Origin: an uncultured Clostridia bacterium
Lineage (GTDB): Bacteria > Bacillota > Clostridia > Christensenellales > Borkfalkiaceae
DNA: 7,481 nucleotides
Reading direction: 5' to 3'
Assembly: GCA_944338265.1 (NCBI GenBank)
Contig: CALVLO010000075.1
Coordinates: 1-7,481, forward strand
Position 1 is the first letter of the stretch; each line of letters starts with the position of its first letter. The notes under the pieces were generated by a model, which worked only from the letters and a program-made list of their open reading frames with translations, ran no database searches and had not been told where the DNA came from. The position numbers were made by a program, and so were the translations under genes. Shown in pieces: positions 1 to 6,169 of the stretch.

Positions 1-1146
1 CCCCTCGCACTTTGCAAACATAACGGCTGCCTCGAACACCCTGTTCTGTTCTACGGCGACGGCGCGGAGGTACCCGTCGTGGCAGAGCTGCGAGACGACG
101 GGGCTCATGCCGTGATAGCGGAGCCCGCCCGCATGGCTCGCCGAAGGCATGAAGCCACAGCCGAGCGTATACATTTTGGCGAGCGGCGTGATCTTTGCCG
201 AGTCGCAGAAGTCATACGCAAACTTGCCGCGCGTGACGGACGGGCAGCTCGCGGGCTCCACGCCGATAAATTCAATGTTGTTCCTGCCCTCGAGCTTCTC
301 CCCCATAAAGGGCGCGATGAGCCCGCCGAAGTTGGAGCCGCCGCCCATGCAGCCGATGACGATATCGGGCTGAACGCCGTACTTTTCCAAAGCGATCTTG
401 CTCTCGAGCCCGATGACGGACTGATGCAGCAGAACGTGATCGAGCACCGAGCCCAAGACGTAGCGGCAATTGGGCGTGGAGACGGCTTTTTCCACCGCTT
501 CGGAGATGGCGCAGCCCAAGGAGCCGCCCGTCCCCGGGAACTCCTTTAAGATCTTTCTGCCTGCCGCCGTCGTCTCCGAAGGCGACGGGATGACGTTCGC
601 CCCATAGGTGCGGATGACCTCCCTTCTGTACGGCTTTTGCTCGGCAGAGACCTTGACCATATACACATCGAGGTGCAGCCCGTAGAACGCCGCCGCCATC
701 GCGAGCGCCGTGCCCCACTGCCCCGCGCCCGTCTCCGTCGTAACGGAGGTCAGCCCCTGCTTCTTCGCATAGTACGCCTGCGCCGCCGCCGAATTGAGCT
801 TGTGCGAGCCCGAAGTGTTGTTTCCCTCGAACTTATAATAGATCTCGGCGGGCGTATCCAAAAGCTTTTCGAGATAGTACGCGCGCACCAAGGGCGACGG
901 GCGGAACATGCGGTAGAAATTGCGGATGCCCTCTGGAATTTCGATATACTCGTCCGTCTCGTTGAGCTCCTGATCGATGCACTCGTCGCAGAAGACGGGG
1001 CGCAGATCCTCCTTGGTGCAGGGCTTGCCCGTTGCGGGGTTCAGAAAGGGCGGATGCTGCGTCTTCATGTGCGCCTTCACATTATACCATGCCTTGGGCA
1101 TCTCCTGTTCCGAAAGGTAGATCTTGTAAGGGATCTCGTGTGCCAT
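1..1146 (-). CDS. trpB: Tryptophan synthase beta chain, TrpB2 type (C-terminus cut off by window edge)
   Basis: This PLP enzyme condenses indole with L-serine to give tryptophan in the cytoplasm. The reading frame is open for 382 residues from the ATG at 1146 to the window edge; TrpB2 proteins are usually about 420-450 residues, so roughly the last 40-70 are missing. Visible landmarks are the PLP-lysine segment GSHKLN (K116), the ETGAGQWG loop (138-145), the QKPYRR segment (170-175) and the glycine-rich phosphate-binding loop GCMGGGSNFGG (265-275). The N-terminal extension (YNVKAHM..., residues 21-27) and the HAGGLRYHGM segment (338-347) are typical of TrpB2 rather than classical TrpB1. One variation is HKLN where many TrpB2 proteins have HKPN. 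The start is fixed by AGGAGGAG at 1153-1160. No trpA is seen in the window, so the enzyme may act alone on free indole; that is inference. Upstream lie a T-box leader and a dedicated promoter. Confidence 0.95.
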   Translation of the reverse strand, partial: MAHEIPYKIYLSEQEMPKAWYNVKAHMKTQHPPFLNPATGKPCTKEDLRPVFCDECIDQELNETDEYIEIPEGIRNFYRMFRPSPLVRAYYLEKLLDTPAEIYYKFEGNNTSGSHKLNSAAAQAYYAKKQGLTSVTTETGAGQWGTALAMAAAFYGLHLDVYMVKVSAEQKPYRREVIRTYGANVIPSPSETTAAGRKILKEFPGTGGSLGCAISEAVEKAVSTPNCRYVLGSVLDHVLLHQSVIGLESKIALEKYGVQPDIVIGCMGGGSNFGGLIAPFMGEKLEGRNNIEFIGVEPASCPSVTRGKFAYDFCDSAKITPLAKMYTLGCGFMPSASHAGGLRYHGMSPVVSQLCHDGYLRAVAVEQNRVFEAAVMFAKCEG

Positions 1147-1179
1147 GGTCTTCTCCTCCTAAAAATATTTTTTGTAAAC

Positions 1180-1220
1180 AAAAACACGGGTAGATCCGCT
1201 TGGGACGAATCTCTCCGTGT
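1180..1220 (-). terminator. Regulated intrinsic terminator of the trpB2 T-box
   Basis: On the minus strand ACACGG (1215-1220) pairs with CCGTGT (1184-1189), and AGATTCG (1206-1212) pairs with CGGATCT (1192-1198), with one G-T pair, an AG/AC internal mismatch and a seven-base loop. A TTTTTG run follows. The left arm overlaps the T-box bulge and helix A2, so this hairpin and the antiterminator are mutually exclusive, as expected for a transcriptional T-box. Confidence 0.88.
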
Positions 1221-1428
1221 TGCCACCCAATTTCGCAATCAAAAATTGCCTCTTTGCGAGCACCGTCATGCTCTCTTCCTGTAACGGGAAAGCCCCGTCG
1301 GACGCTACTTGCAGCCGTTCGCGCCCGCCCTCCGGAATCCATTCACGCACATCGGACCGCCCTCTTTCCACCGCCGAGAGCTCTCTGAAGATCCGCTTGA
1401 AGCGCGCTACTCTTTTCCTTCATCGGTT
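1180..1428 (-). promoter_or_regulatory. Tryptophan T-box riboswitch leader of trpB2
   Basis: The untranslated leader shows T-box hallmarks in order on the minus strand. There is a Stem I 5' side with an AGTA motif (GAAAAGAGTAGC, about 1398-1410), a distal CAGAGAG...GGCGGTGG region (about 1367-1387), and a specifier loop reading GTGAA-TGG-A with the TGG codon at 1339-1341. The antiterminator at 1202-1228 reads GGG, a seven-base bulge TGGCAAC, ACG, loop, CGT, CCC, so helices A1 and A2 pair exactly. UGG is the tryptophan codon. The variable base after TGG in the bulge is C, complementary to the G73 discriminator known for bacterial tRNA-Trp. Both tRNA contact points therefore agree with the tryptophan synthase gene downstream. 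Uncharged tRNA-Trp should stabilise the antiterminator and turn trpB2 on when tryptophan is short. The exact 5' end is estimated from the promoter. Confidence 0.92.
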
Positions 1429-1434
1429 TCTTTT

Positions 1435-1463
1435 ATTGTACGCCAACCTGCCAAAAATGTCAA
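1435..1463 (-). promoter_or_regulatory. Sigma-A promoter of the trpB2 T-box unit
   Basis: The minus strand reads TTGACA (1458-1463), a 17-base spacer, then TACAAT (1435-1440): perfect -35, one mismatch in the -10. Transcription should start near 1428, giving a leader of about 280 bases that holds the whole T-box. A/T-rich tracts immediately upstream (about 1464-1499) could act as an UP element. Confidence 0.88.
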
Positions 1464-1465
1464 TC

Positions 1466-1499
1466 AAAAAATTCAAATCCATCAATAAAAAATTTGAAT
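1466..1499 (-). terminator. AT-rich terminator-like hairpin after metK
   Basis: On the minus strand ATTCAAAT (1492-1499) and ATTTGAAT (1471-1478) form a perfect 8-bp stem with a 13-base loop, followed by TTTTT. It sits 32-65 bases after the metK stop and ends just before the -35 box of the trpB2 promoter. It probably ends metK transcription, although the stem has only two G-C pairs and would be weak. It may equally act as upstream promoter DNA for trpB2. Confidence 0.55.
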
Positions 1500-1530
1500 G
1501 GCGGTCATAAGCGAAGCGAATACCCGCGCC

Positions 1531-2691
1531 TTACAGATATTTTTTGAGATCGGCGATGCGGTCCGTCTTCTCCCATGCAAACTCCTCCCGCCCGAAGTGC
1601 CCGTAAGCCGCCGTGCGGCGGTAGACGGGGCGGTTCAGAGAGAGCTGCCCGATGATGGCTGCGGGGCGAAGATCGAACTCCTTTTTCACGATATCTGCGA
1701 TCTCATCCTCGGGAAGGCGCCCCGTGCCGAACGTCTCCACAAACACGGAGACAGGACGGGCGACGCCGATGGCATAGGCGAGCTGGAGCTCCGCCTCGTC
1801 TGCAATGCCCGCCGCCACAAGATTTTTGCAGATATAGCGCGCCATGTATGCGGCGCTGCGGTCGACTTTGGTCGCATCCTTACCCGAGAACGCGCCGCCG
1901 CCGTGCGGGCATCGCCCGCCGTAGGTATCGACGACGATCTTGCGCCCCGTGAGCCCCGAATCCCCCTCCGGTCCGCCGATGACGAACTTTCCCGTGGGGT
2001 TGATGAGATAGCGCGTATCGCCATCCATGAGCGCCGCGGGGATGACGGCATCGATGACGTGCTTTTTGAGATCGGATGCGATCTGCGCCTGCCCGACGCC
2101 CTCCTCGTGCTGCGTGGAGACGACGACGGTATCCACGCGGACGGGCCTCCTCCCGTCATATTCGACGGTGACCTGCGTCTTGCCGTCCGGGCGGAGATAG
2201 GAAAGAATGCCCGCGCGGCGCACATCCGTGAGCCGCTTTGCAAGCTTATGCGCGAGCATGATGGGCATGGGCATGAGCTCCTCCGTCTCGCGGCAGGCAT
2301 AACCGAACATCATGCCCTGATCGCCCGCGCCCAAAAGATCGTATGCCTCGCCGCCCGCCTTCTTTTCCTTTGAGGCGTTCACGCCGAGCGCGATATCGGC
2401 AGACTGCCCGTGCACGAGCTCGATGACGTTGCACTTATCGTAGGCAAAGTCGCCCGTATCGTAGCCGATCTCGCGGATGACGCGGCGGGCGGCAGCCTCG
2501 TAATCTACCTTGCCGCGGCAGGAGACTTCGCCCGTCAAAAAGAGGGTGTTGTATGCCGCGCAGCACTCCACCGCCGAACGCGCATGCGGATCGAGCTTCA
2601 AAAGCTCGTCCAAAATTTCGTCTGCAATGCAATCGCACACCTTATCGGGGTGCCCTTCCGTCACGCTCTCGCTTGTAAAAAACCGTTTCAT
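1531..2691 (-). CDS. metK: S-adenosylmethionine synthetase
   Basis: The enzyme makes S-adenosylmethionine from methionine and ATP, releasing phosphate and pyrophosphate; it is a cytosolic, usually tetrameric enzyme that needs Mg and K ions. The 386-residue length is normal for the family. Recognisable elements are GHPDK near the N-terminus (13-17, with H14 and D16 at the active site), the HGQSADIALGV segment (94-104), signature 1 GAGDQGMMFGYA (121-132), NPTGKFVIGGPEGDSGLTGRK (231-251) and signature 2 GGGAFSGKD (264-272) followed by KVDRSAAY. The protein appears full length with no obvious defect. The start begins with the typical MKRFFTSESV; the ribosome site GAGAAGG (2697-2703) is only moderate. 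metK has its own consensus promoter and a leader of about 30 bases, so no SAM riboswitch fits. Divergent from it is a radical SAM gene, a user of its product, though this does not prove co-regulation. Confidence 0.98.
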   Translation of the reverse strand: MKRFFTSESVTEGHPDKVCDCIADEILDELLKLDPHARSAVECCAAYNTLFLTGEVSCRGKVDYEAAARRVIREIGYDTGDFAYDKCNVIELVHGQSADIALGVNASKEKKAGGEAYDLLGAGDQGMMFGYACRETEELMPMPIMLAHKLAKRLTDVRRAGILSYLRPDGKTQVTVEYDGRRPVRVDTVVVSTQHEEGVGQAQIASDLKKHVIDAVIPAALMDGDTRYLINPTGKFVIGGPEGDSGLTGRKIVVDTYGGRCPHGGGAFSGKDATKVDRSAAYMARYICKNLVAAGIADEAELQLAYAIGVARPVSVFVETFGTGRLPEDEIADIVKKEFDLRPAAIIGQLSLNRPVYRRTAAYGHFGREEFAWEKTDRIADLKKYL

Positions 2692-2728
2692 AAACGCCTT
2701 CTCATCTTCCGCAATTGTTTACCTGCCT

Positions 2729-2757
2729 ATTATACCCGAACGGCGGAAAAATGTCAA
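2729..2757 (-). promoter_or_regulatory. Full-consensus sigma-A promoter of metK
   Basis: The minus strand reads TTGACA (2752-2757), 17 bases, TATAAT (2729-2734), an exact match to the vegetative consensus. The start site should lie near 2722, about 30 bases before the metK ATG. This suggests strong constitutive expression. Confidence 0.9.
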
Positions 2758-2779
2758 CGAGAATGGGCGGGAAGAAGGA

Positions 2780-2808
2780 TTGCTTTTTGCTCGGCGATAT
2801 AGTATAAT
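2780..2808 (+). promoter_or_regulatory. Promoter of the PflX-type radical SAM gene
   Basis: The plus strand has TTGCTT (2780-2785, three of six matches), 17 bases, then a perfect TATAAT (2803-2808). The expected start site, about seven bases after the -10 box, falls on or next to the ATG at 2815, so the transcript would have essentially no leader. Confidence 0.65.
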
Positions 2809-2814
2809 TGGGCT

Positions 2815-3669
2815 ATGCAATGTACGCTTTGCCCCCTTTCGTGCGGGGCGGAAAGGTCTGCGCACGCGGGCGCCTGCGGCGTGAAGGGGCTCACCGTCGC
2901 CAAAGCCTACCTTCATCCCTTTGAAGAGCCCCCCATCTCGCACAAAAACGGGAGCGGAACGGTGTTCTTTGGCGGATGCGCGCTCCGCTGCGTTTTCTGC
3001 CAGAACTTTGAGCTCTCGCGGGCGACGCGCGGAAAGGAAGTTACGCCCAAACAACTTGCGCAGATCTTTTTTGAACTCGAAGAGAAGGGCGCGGATAACA
3101 TCAACCTCGTCACGCCCGATCACGTCTCCGACCTGATCGCCGAGGCGCTCGCCCTGTACAAGCCGAACATTCCCGTCGTGTACAATTCGGGCGGTTACTG
3201 CAAAACAGACGCCTTGGAGCGCATTGCGCCCTATATCGACGTGTGGCTGCCCGACCTCAAATTTTACTCGCCCGCCCTCTCCAAGCGCTATACGGGGCGG
3301 GAGGACTATTTTGCCTACGCGAGCGAAGCCATCCGATTTATGGCAAAAAAGCCGCTTGCATGGAGCGGCGACGGCAAGCTACTCTCCGGCATCCTCGTGC
3401 GCCATCTCGTGATGCCATCGTGCACTTCGGATAGCCTGAACATCCTTGCCTTTCTCAGAGAAATACTGCCCGAGGGCGCGCCCCTCTCGCTCATGCGGCA
3501 ATACACGCCGATGGGCAACATCGAACGCTTCCCCGAACTCAACCGCACGCTGACGGCGCGGGAATACAGGCGCGTTGTGGAAGCCGCCCTCGCGCTCGGC
3601 TTTCATCCCCTCTACACGCAGGGGAAGGAGAGCGCGGGAACGGCGTACATCCCCGATTGGGAATTTTAA
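2815..3669 (+). CDS. pflX: Radical SAM protein, PflX family (COG1313-like)
   Basis: This is a radical SAM iron-sulfur protein of the PflX group, related to pyruvate formate-lyase activating enzymes; the reaction and target of this group are not established. The cluster motif is C55-x3-C59-x2-C62 in GGCALRCVFCQN. A second cysteine set at the N-terminus (C3, C6, C10, C21 in CTLCPLSC...GACG) is typical of the family and may hold another metal site. Other family segments are NINLVTPDHV (95-104), PVVYNSGGY (120-128), WLPDLKFY (144-151), VRHLVMP (195-201) and SLMRQYTPMG (225-234). The 284-residue length is slightly short because the protein starts almost at the first cysteine. The start is forced: an in-frame TAG lies at 2800-2802, no start codon occurs between it and 2815, and later starts would lose the cysteines. 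No ribosome site precedes it, so translation is probably leaderless. Confidence 0.9.
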   Translation: MQCTLCPLSCGAERSAHAGACGVKGLTVAKAYLHPFEEPPISHKNGSGTVFFGGCALRCVFCQNFELSRATRGKEVTPKQLAQIFFELEEKGADNINLVTPDHVSDLIAEALALYKPNIPVVYNSGGYCKTDALERIAPYIDVWLPDLKFYSPALSKRYTGREDYFAYASEAIRFMAKKPLAWSGDGKLLSGILVRHLVMPSCTSDSLNILAFLREILPEGAPLSLMRQYTPMGNIERFPELNRTLTAREYRRVVEAALALGFHPLYTQGKESAGTAYIPDWEF

Positions 3670-3785
3670 CGCCCGAGCCCCTCGATGAGCGCCGCGAGGC
3701 GCGCGGTCAGGCGGGCGCAGGCATCGGGCGGGGCGCACAACAGGCGGGCGCGCAGGCGCTCGATCTCTTGTAATTTTTTATCCAT
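3666..3785 (-). CDS. Possible 39-residue helical protein of unknown function
   Basis: An ATG at 3785 opens 39 codons ending in a TAA at 3666-3668 that overlaps the pflX stop on the other strand. The product looks like two short amphipathic helices (about residues 4-15 and 23-37) joined by CAPPDAC. Third codon positions are mostly G or C, like the neighbouring genes, which favours coding. The shape loosely recalls the small Spo0E-type phosphatases (an IExLRxxL helix, then a second helix), but the conserved SQELD motif is not there: TARLA stands in its place and lacks the aspartate. No ribosome site or clear promoter precedes it, and the open frame continues upstream as antisense to the ABC-F gene. 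It may be chance. If unreal, 3670-3815 is simply a non-coding gap. Confidence 0.3.
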   Translation of the reverse strand: MDKKLQEIERLRARLLCAPPDACARLTARLAALIEGLGR

Positions 3786-3815
3786 ACAGACAGCATCGGC
3801 AAAAAAGGAGAAAGT

Positions 3816-5681
3816 ATGCTCGCAGCATTTGATTGTGTGACATTCGGATACGCGGGCGTCCCCGTGGTGGAGGACGTCTCCTTTGCGCTGCACGAAAAGG
3901 AGCGCGTCGGCTTCCTTGGCGGCAACGGCGAGGGCAAGACGACGCTTTTGAAGCTTTTGACGGGCGAACTCACGCCCGACGCGGGGAGCATCTTCAAAAA
4001 GAACGGGCTCACGCTCGGCTATCTCGCACAGACGGGCGGTTTTTCCGCAGACTGCACCGTGTATGGCGCGATGGAGGAAGTGTTCGAGGAGGACAAGCGG
4101 CTGCTCGCCCGCCTCAAAGAGACGGAACTTGCCATGGCACATGCAGACGAGGAAGAGATGCGCTCTCTTGCCGCGCGGCAGGAGAGCCTTGCAAAACGCA
4201 TCGCCGCGCGGGACAGCTATCACATCGACGTGCGCATCCGCACCGTGCTCGGCGGCATGGGCTTTGGCAATGCCTATACGCAAAATGTGGCAACCATGTC
4301 CGGGGGAGAGCGCACCAAGCTCAAACTCTGCCGCCTTCTTTTGGAAGAGCCCGAGCTCCTCGTTCTGGACGAGCCGACCAACCACCTCGATGTTTCCACC
4401 CTCTTCTGGCTGGAGGATTACCTCTCCTCCTACAAGGGGGCGCTCCTCATCGTCTCGCACGACCGCTACTTTTTGGACCGATTGACGGAGCGCACCTTGG
4501 AGCTCGAGGACGGCAAGCTCTCCTCCTACAAAGGGAACTATTCCCACTACAAAGTGCTCAAAGAGGAGGCGCGCAAAACGGCGGAGCGCGCCTACGAAAA
4601 GCAGCAGGAAGAGATCAAAAAACTGAGAACATACGTCGAAAAGAACATCGTGCGGGCGACGACCGCCGCGAGCGCGCAGAGCCGCGTCAAACAGCTCGGG
4701 AAGATGGAAGTGCTCGAAAAGCCGCATGCGCCCAAACGCCCGCCCGTCTTCCGCTTTTGCTATGACGAAAAGCCCTACGAGTGCGTGCTCCGCGCCGAGC
4801 ATTTCCACTTGGAAGCGGGCGGAAAGATGCTCCTAAAAGACGCCTCCTTCACCCTTATGCGCGGGCAGAAGTGCGCCCTGCTCGGGGACAACGGCACAGG
4901 CAAGACGACGCTTTTGAAATTCCTCCTCTCCCGCGATGCCCGCGTCGTCCGCGGAAGATACACGCGCATCGCCTATTACGATCAGGAGAACGCGCAGCTC
5001 GCGCCGCACGAGCGCGTTTTGGATGCCTTTTGGGGCGTATACCGCGCGATGAGCCGCACGGATGCGCAGGCGCTGCTCGCCCGCTCGGGACTGACCGCGG
5101 AGGATATGCAAAAGAAGGTCTCCGAACTTTCCGGCGGGCTGAAAGCCAAGCTCGCGCTCGCCCTCTTGCAGGCGGAGCGAGGCAACGTGCTCATCTTGGA
5201 TGAGCCCACCAACCACCTCGATCTTCCCGCCCGCGAAGCGCTCGAAGAGGCGCTCGCCGCCTTCGACGGGACCATCCTCTTCGTCTCGCACGACCGCCGC
5301 TTCATCGAAGCGGTCGCAGACAGCATCGTCTATTTGGAAAACGGCACGCTCACCCCCTTTGCAGGCGGGTATACAAGCTTCCTCGCGCAGCGCAGGAACG
5401 CTTCTCCCCCGCCCATGTCTGAGGAGGCGCCGCAAAAAACGCGCCCGCAGACGGGATACCGCTCTAAGGAGGAGCGCGCCAAAGAGGCGCAAAAGCGCAG
5501 CCGCATCAAGGCAATCGAGGAGGCGCTTGCCGCCCTCGAAGCCGAGCAGGCAACGCTCGAAGAGGCGCTCCCCACCTGCGGAAGGGACTTTTGCCGCATG
5601 CAGGAGATCACCGAGCGGCTCGCCGCCATCGCCGCGGAGACGGAAGCGCTCTACGAGGAATACGGCGCGCTCATCGAATAA
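3816..5681 (+). CDS. ABC-F family ATPase with two nucleotide-binding domains
   Basis: ABC-F proteins are soluble tandem ATPases, without membrane segments, that bind the ribosomal E site and help stalled or drug-bound ribosomes; some protect against antibiotics. Domain 1 has Walker A GGNGEGKT (35-42), signature MSGGERTK (161-168), Walker B with catalytic Glu in LLVLDEPTNHLD (181-192, E186) and the VSHDR switch (213-217). Domain 2 has GDNGTGKT (357-364), LSGGLKAK (438-445), VLILDEPTNHLD (458-469, E463) and VSHDR (490-494). The charged linker at about 245-310, with VRATTAASAQSR (279-290), matches the tRNA-contacting region of the family. A proline-rich hinge (531-545) leads into a C-terminal charged coiled coil (about 551-621). 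All ATPase residues are intact. The start is supported by AAGGAG at 3805-3810. I cannot assign it to a housekeeping or a resistance subgroup from sequence alone. Confidence 0.95.
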   Translation: MLAAFDCVTFGYAGVPVVEDVSFALHEKERVGFLGGNGEGKTTLLKLLTGELTPDAGSIFKKNGLTLGYLAQTGGFSADCTVYGAMEEVFEEDKRLLARLKETELAMAHADEEEMRSLAARQESLAKRIAARDSYHIDVRIRTVLGGMGFGNAYTQNVATMSGGERTKLKLCRLLLEEPELLVLDEPTNHLDVSTLFWLEDYLSSYKGALLIVSHDRYFLDRLTERTLELEDGKLSSYKGNYSHYKVLKEEARKTAERAYEKQQEEIKKLRTYVEKNIVRATTAASAQSRVKQLGKMEVLEKPHAPKRPPVFRFCYDEKPYECVLRAEHFHLEAGGKMLLKDASFTLMRGQKCALLGDNGTGKTTLLKFLLSRDARVVRGRYTRIAYYDQENAQLAPHERVLDAFWGVYRAMSRTDAQALLARSGLTAEDMQKKVSELSGGLKAKLALALLQAERGNVLILDEPTNHLDLPAREALEEALAAFDGTILFVSHDRRFIEAVADSIVYLENGTLTPFAGGYTSFLAQRRNASPPPMSEEAPQKTRPQTGYRSKEERAKEAQKRSRIKAIEEALAALEAEQATLEEALPTCGRDFCRMQEITERLAAIAAETEALYEEYGALIE

Positions 5682-5687
5682 ACAAAC

Positions 5688-5713
5688 GCGCCCCGCGCGA
5701 AGGCGCGGGGCGC
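5688..5713. terminator. GC-rich hairpin between convergent ABC-F and hsp20
   Basis: A perfect 11-bp stem, GCGCCCCGCGC (5688-5698) and GCGCGGGGCGC (5703-5713), with a GAAG loop, begins seven bases after the ABC-F stop. T-rich DNA flanks it on both strands: ATTTG after it on plus, GTTTGTTT after it on minus. It can therefore serve both converging genes, although neither T tract is long. Confidence 0.8.
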
Positions 5714-5717
5714 ATTT

Positions 5718-5740
5718 GCCGCAATGCGCGGCAGTTTGTT
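5718..5740 (+). terminator. Small second hairpin downstream of ABC-F
   Basis: GCCGC (5718-5722) and GCGGC (5728-5732) form a 5-bp stem with a five-base loop, followed by AGTTTGTT. It lies five bases beyond the larger hairpin and could act as a back-up terminator for the plus-strand transcript. It is short, so support is modest. Confidence 0.35.
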
Positions 5741-6161
5741 ATTCGATGGCGATGGACTTCGATTCGATCTTCTTGGGCGCAGCCTTGGGCACGCTGAGCT
5801 CAAGCATCCCGTTCTCGTATTTTGCCTTGACGCTATCCACCTGCACGTCGTCGCCGACGTAGTAGCTCCTCTGGCAGGAGACACGGCACTCGCGGCGCAG
5901 GTACTTGGGGCTCTTTTCCTTGCCCTCTTCCTCCTTCTCCGCCTTCTCGGCGCTCACCGTGAGGTAGCCGTTTTCAAGCGAGACCTTGATCTCCTCCTTC
6001 TTAAATCCGGGCATCTCGATGGAGAGCTTGTAATCCTCGTCCGTCTCCTTGATGTCGGTACGCATGCTGTCGAGCTGTTCATCGTAGAACATGGGCTTGA
6101 AAAAGTCCTCGAACACATCGAACACGTCGCCGCTATTTCTCTTCTGCAAATACCCTTTCAT
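5739..6161 (-). CDS. hsp20: Small heat-shock protein, Hsp20/alpha-crystallin family
   Basis: This is an ATP-independent chaperone that holds unfolding proteins in large cytosolic oligomers. The 140-residue length is typical. The N-terminal arm (1-33, rich in Phe) leads into the alpha-crystallin domain (about 34-126), which includes TDIKETDEDYKLSIEMPGFKKE (35-56, the dimer core), NGYLTVSAEK (64-73) and the family signature KAKYENGMLELSVPK (112-126). The C-terminal tail carries the oligomer-forming IxI motif IAI (137-139). Two cysteines, C92 and C96, lie in the strand before SYYVG, and may allow redox sensitivity; that is speculation. The start at 6161 is chosen for the AAGGAG at 6170-6175 and the MKGYLQKRN opening; the frame stays open further upstream but without family similarity. 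The gene converges on ABC-F and diverges from an SDR gene. Its leader has two small hairpins. Confidence 0.95.
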   Translation of the reverse strand: MKGYLQKRNSGDVFDVFEDFFKPMFYDEQLDSMRTDIKETDEDYKLSIEMPGFKKEEIKVSLENGYLTVSAEKAEKEEEGKEKSPKYLRRECRVSCQRSYYVGDDVQVDSVKAKYENGMLELSVPKAAPKKIESKSIAIE

Positions 6162-6169
6162 TGTTGTTT

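Noticed and set aside
637..1284. 215-residue plus-strand open frame
   Set aside because: It is antisense to trpB2 and its T-box leader and has no ribosome site or family similarity.
1498..2373. 291-residue plus-strand open frame
   Set aside because: It is antisense to metK, which has every family motif; the frame has no recognisable domain.
2692..2728. SAM riboswitch upstream of metK
   Set aside because: The predicted leader is only about 30 bases, too short for any SAM riboswitch class.
3666..4808. 380-residue minus-strand open frame opposite the ABC-F gene
   Set aside because: It is antisense to clear ABC-F domain 1 and linker sequence and shows no family motifs; open antisense frames are common in GC-rich genes. 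Only the last 39 codons, beyond ABC-F, are kept as a weak candidate.
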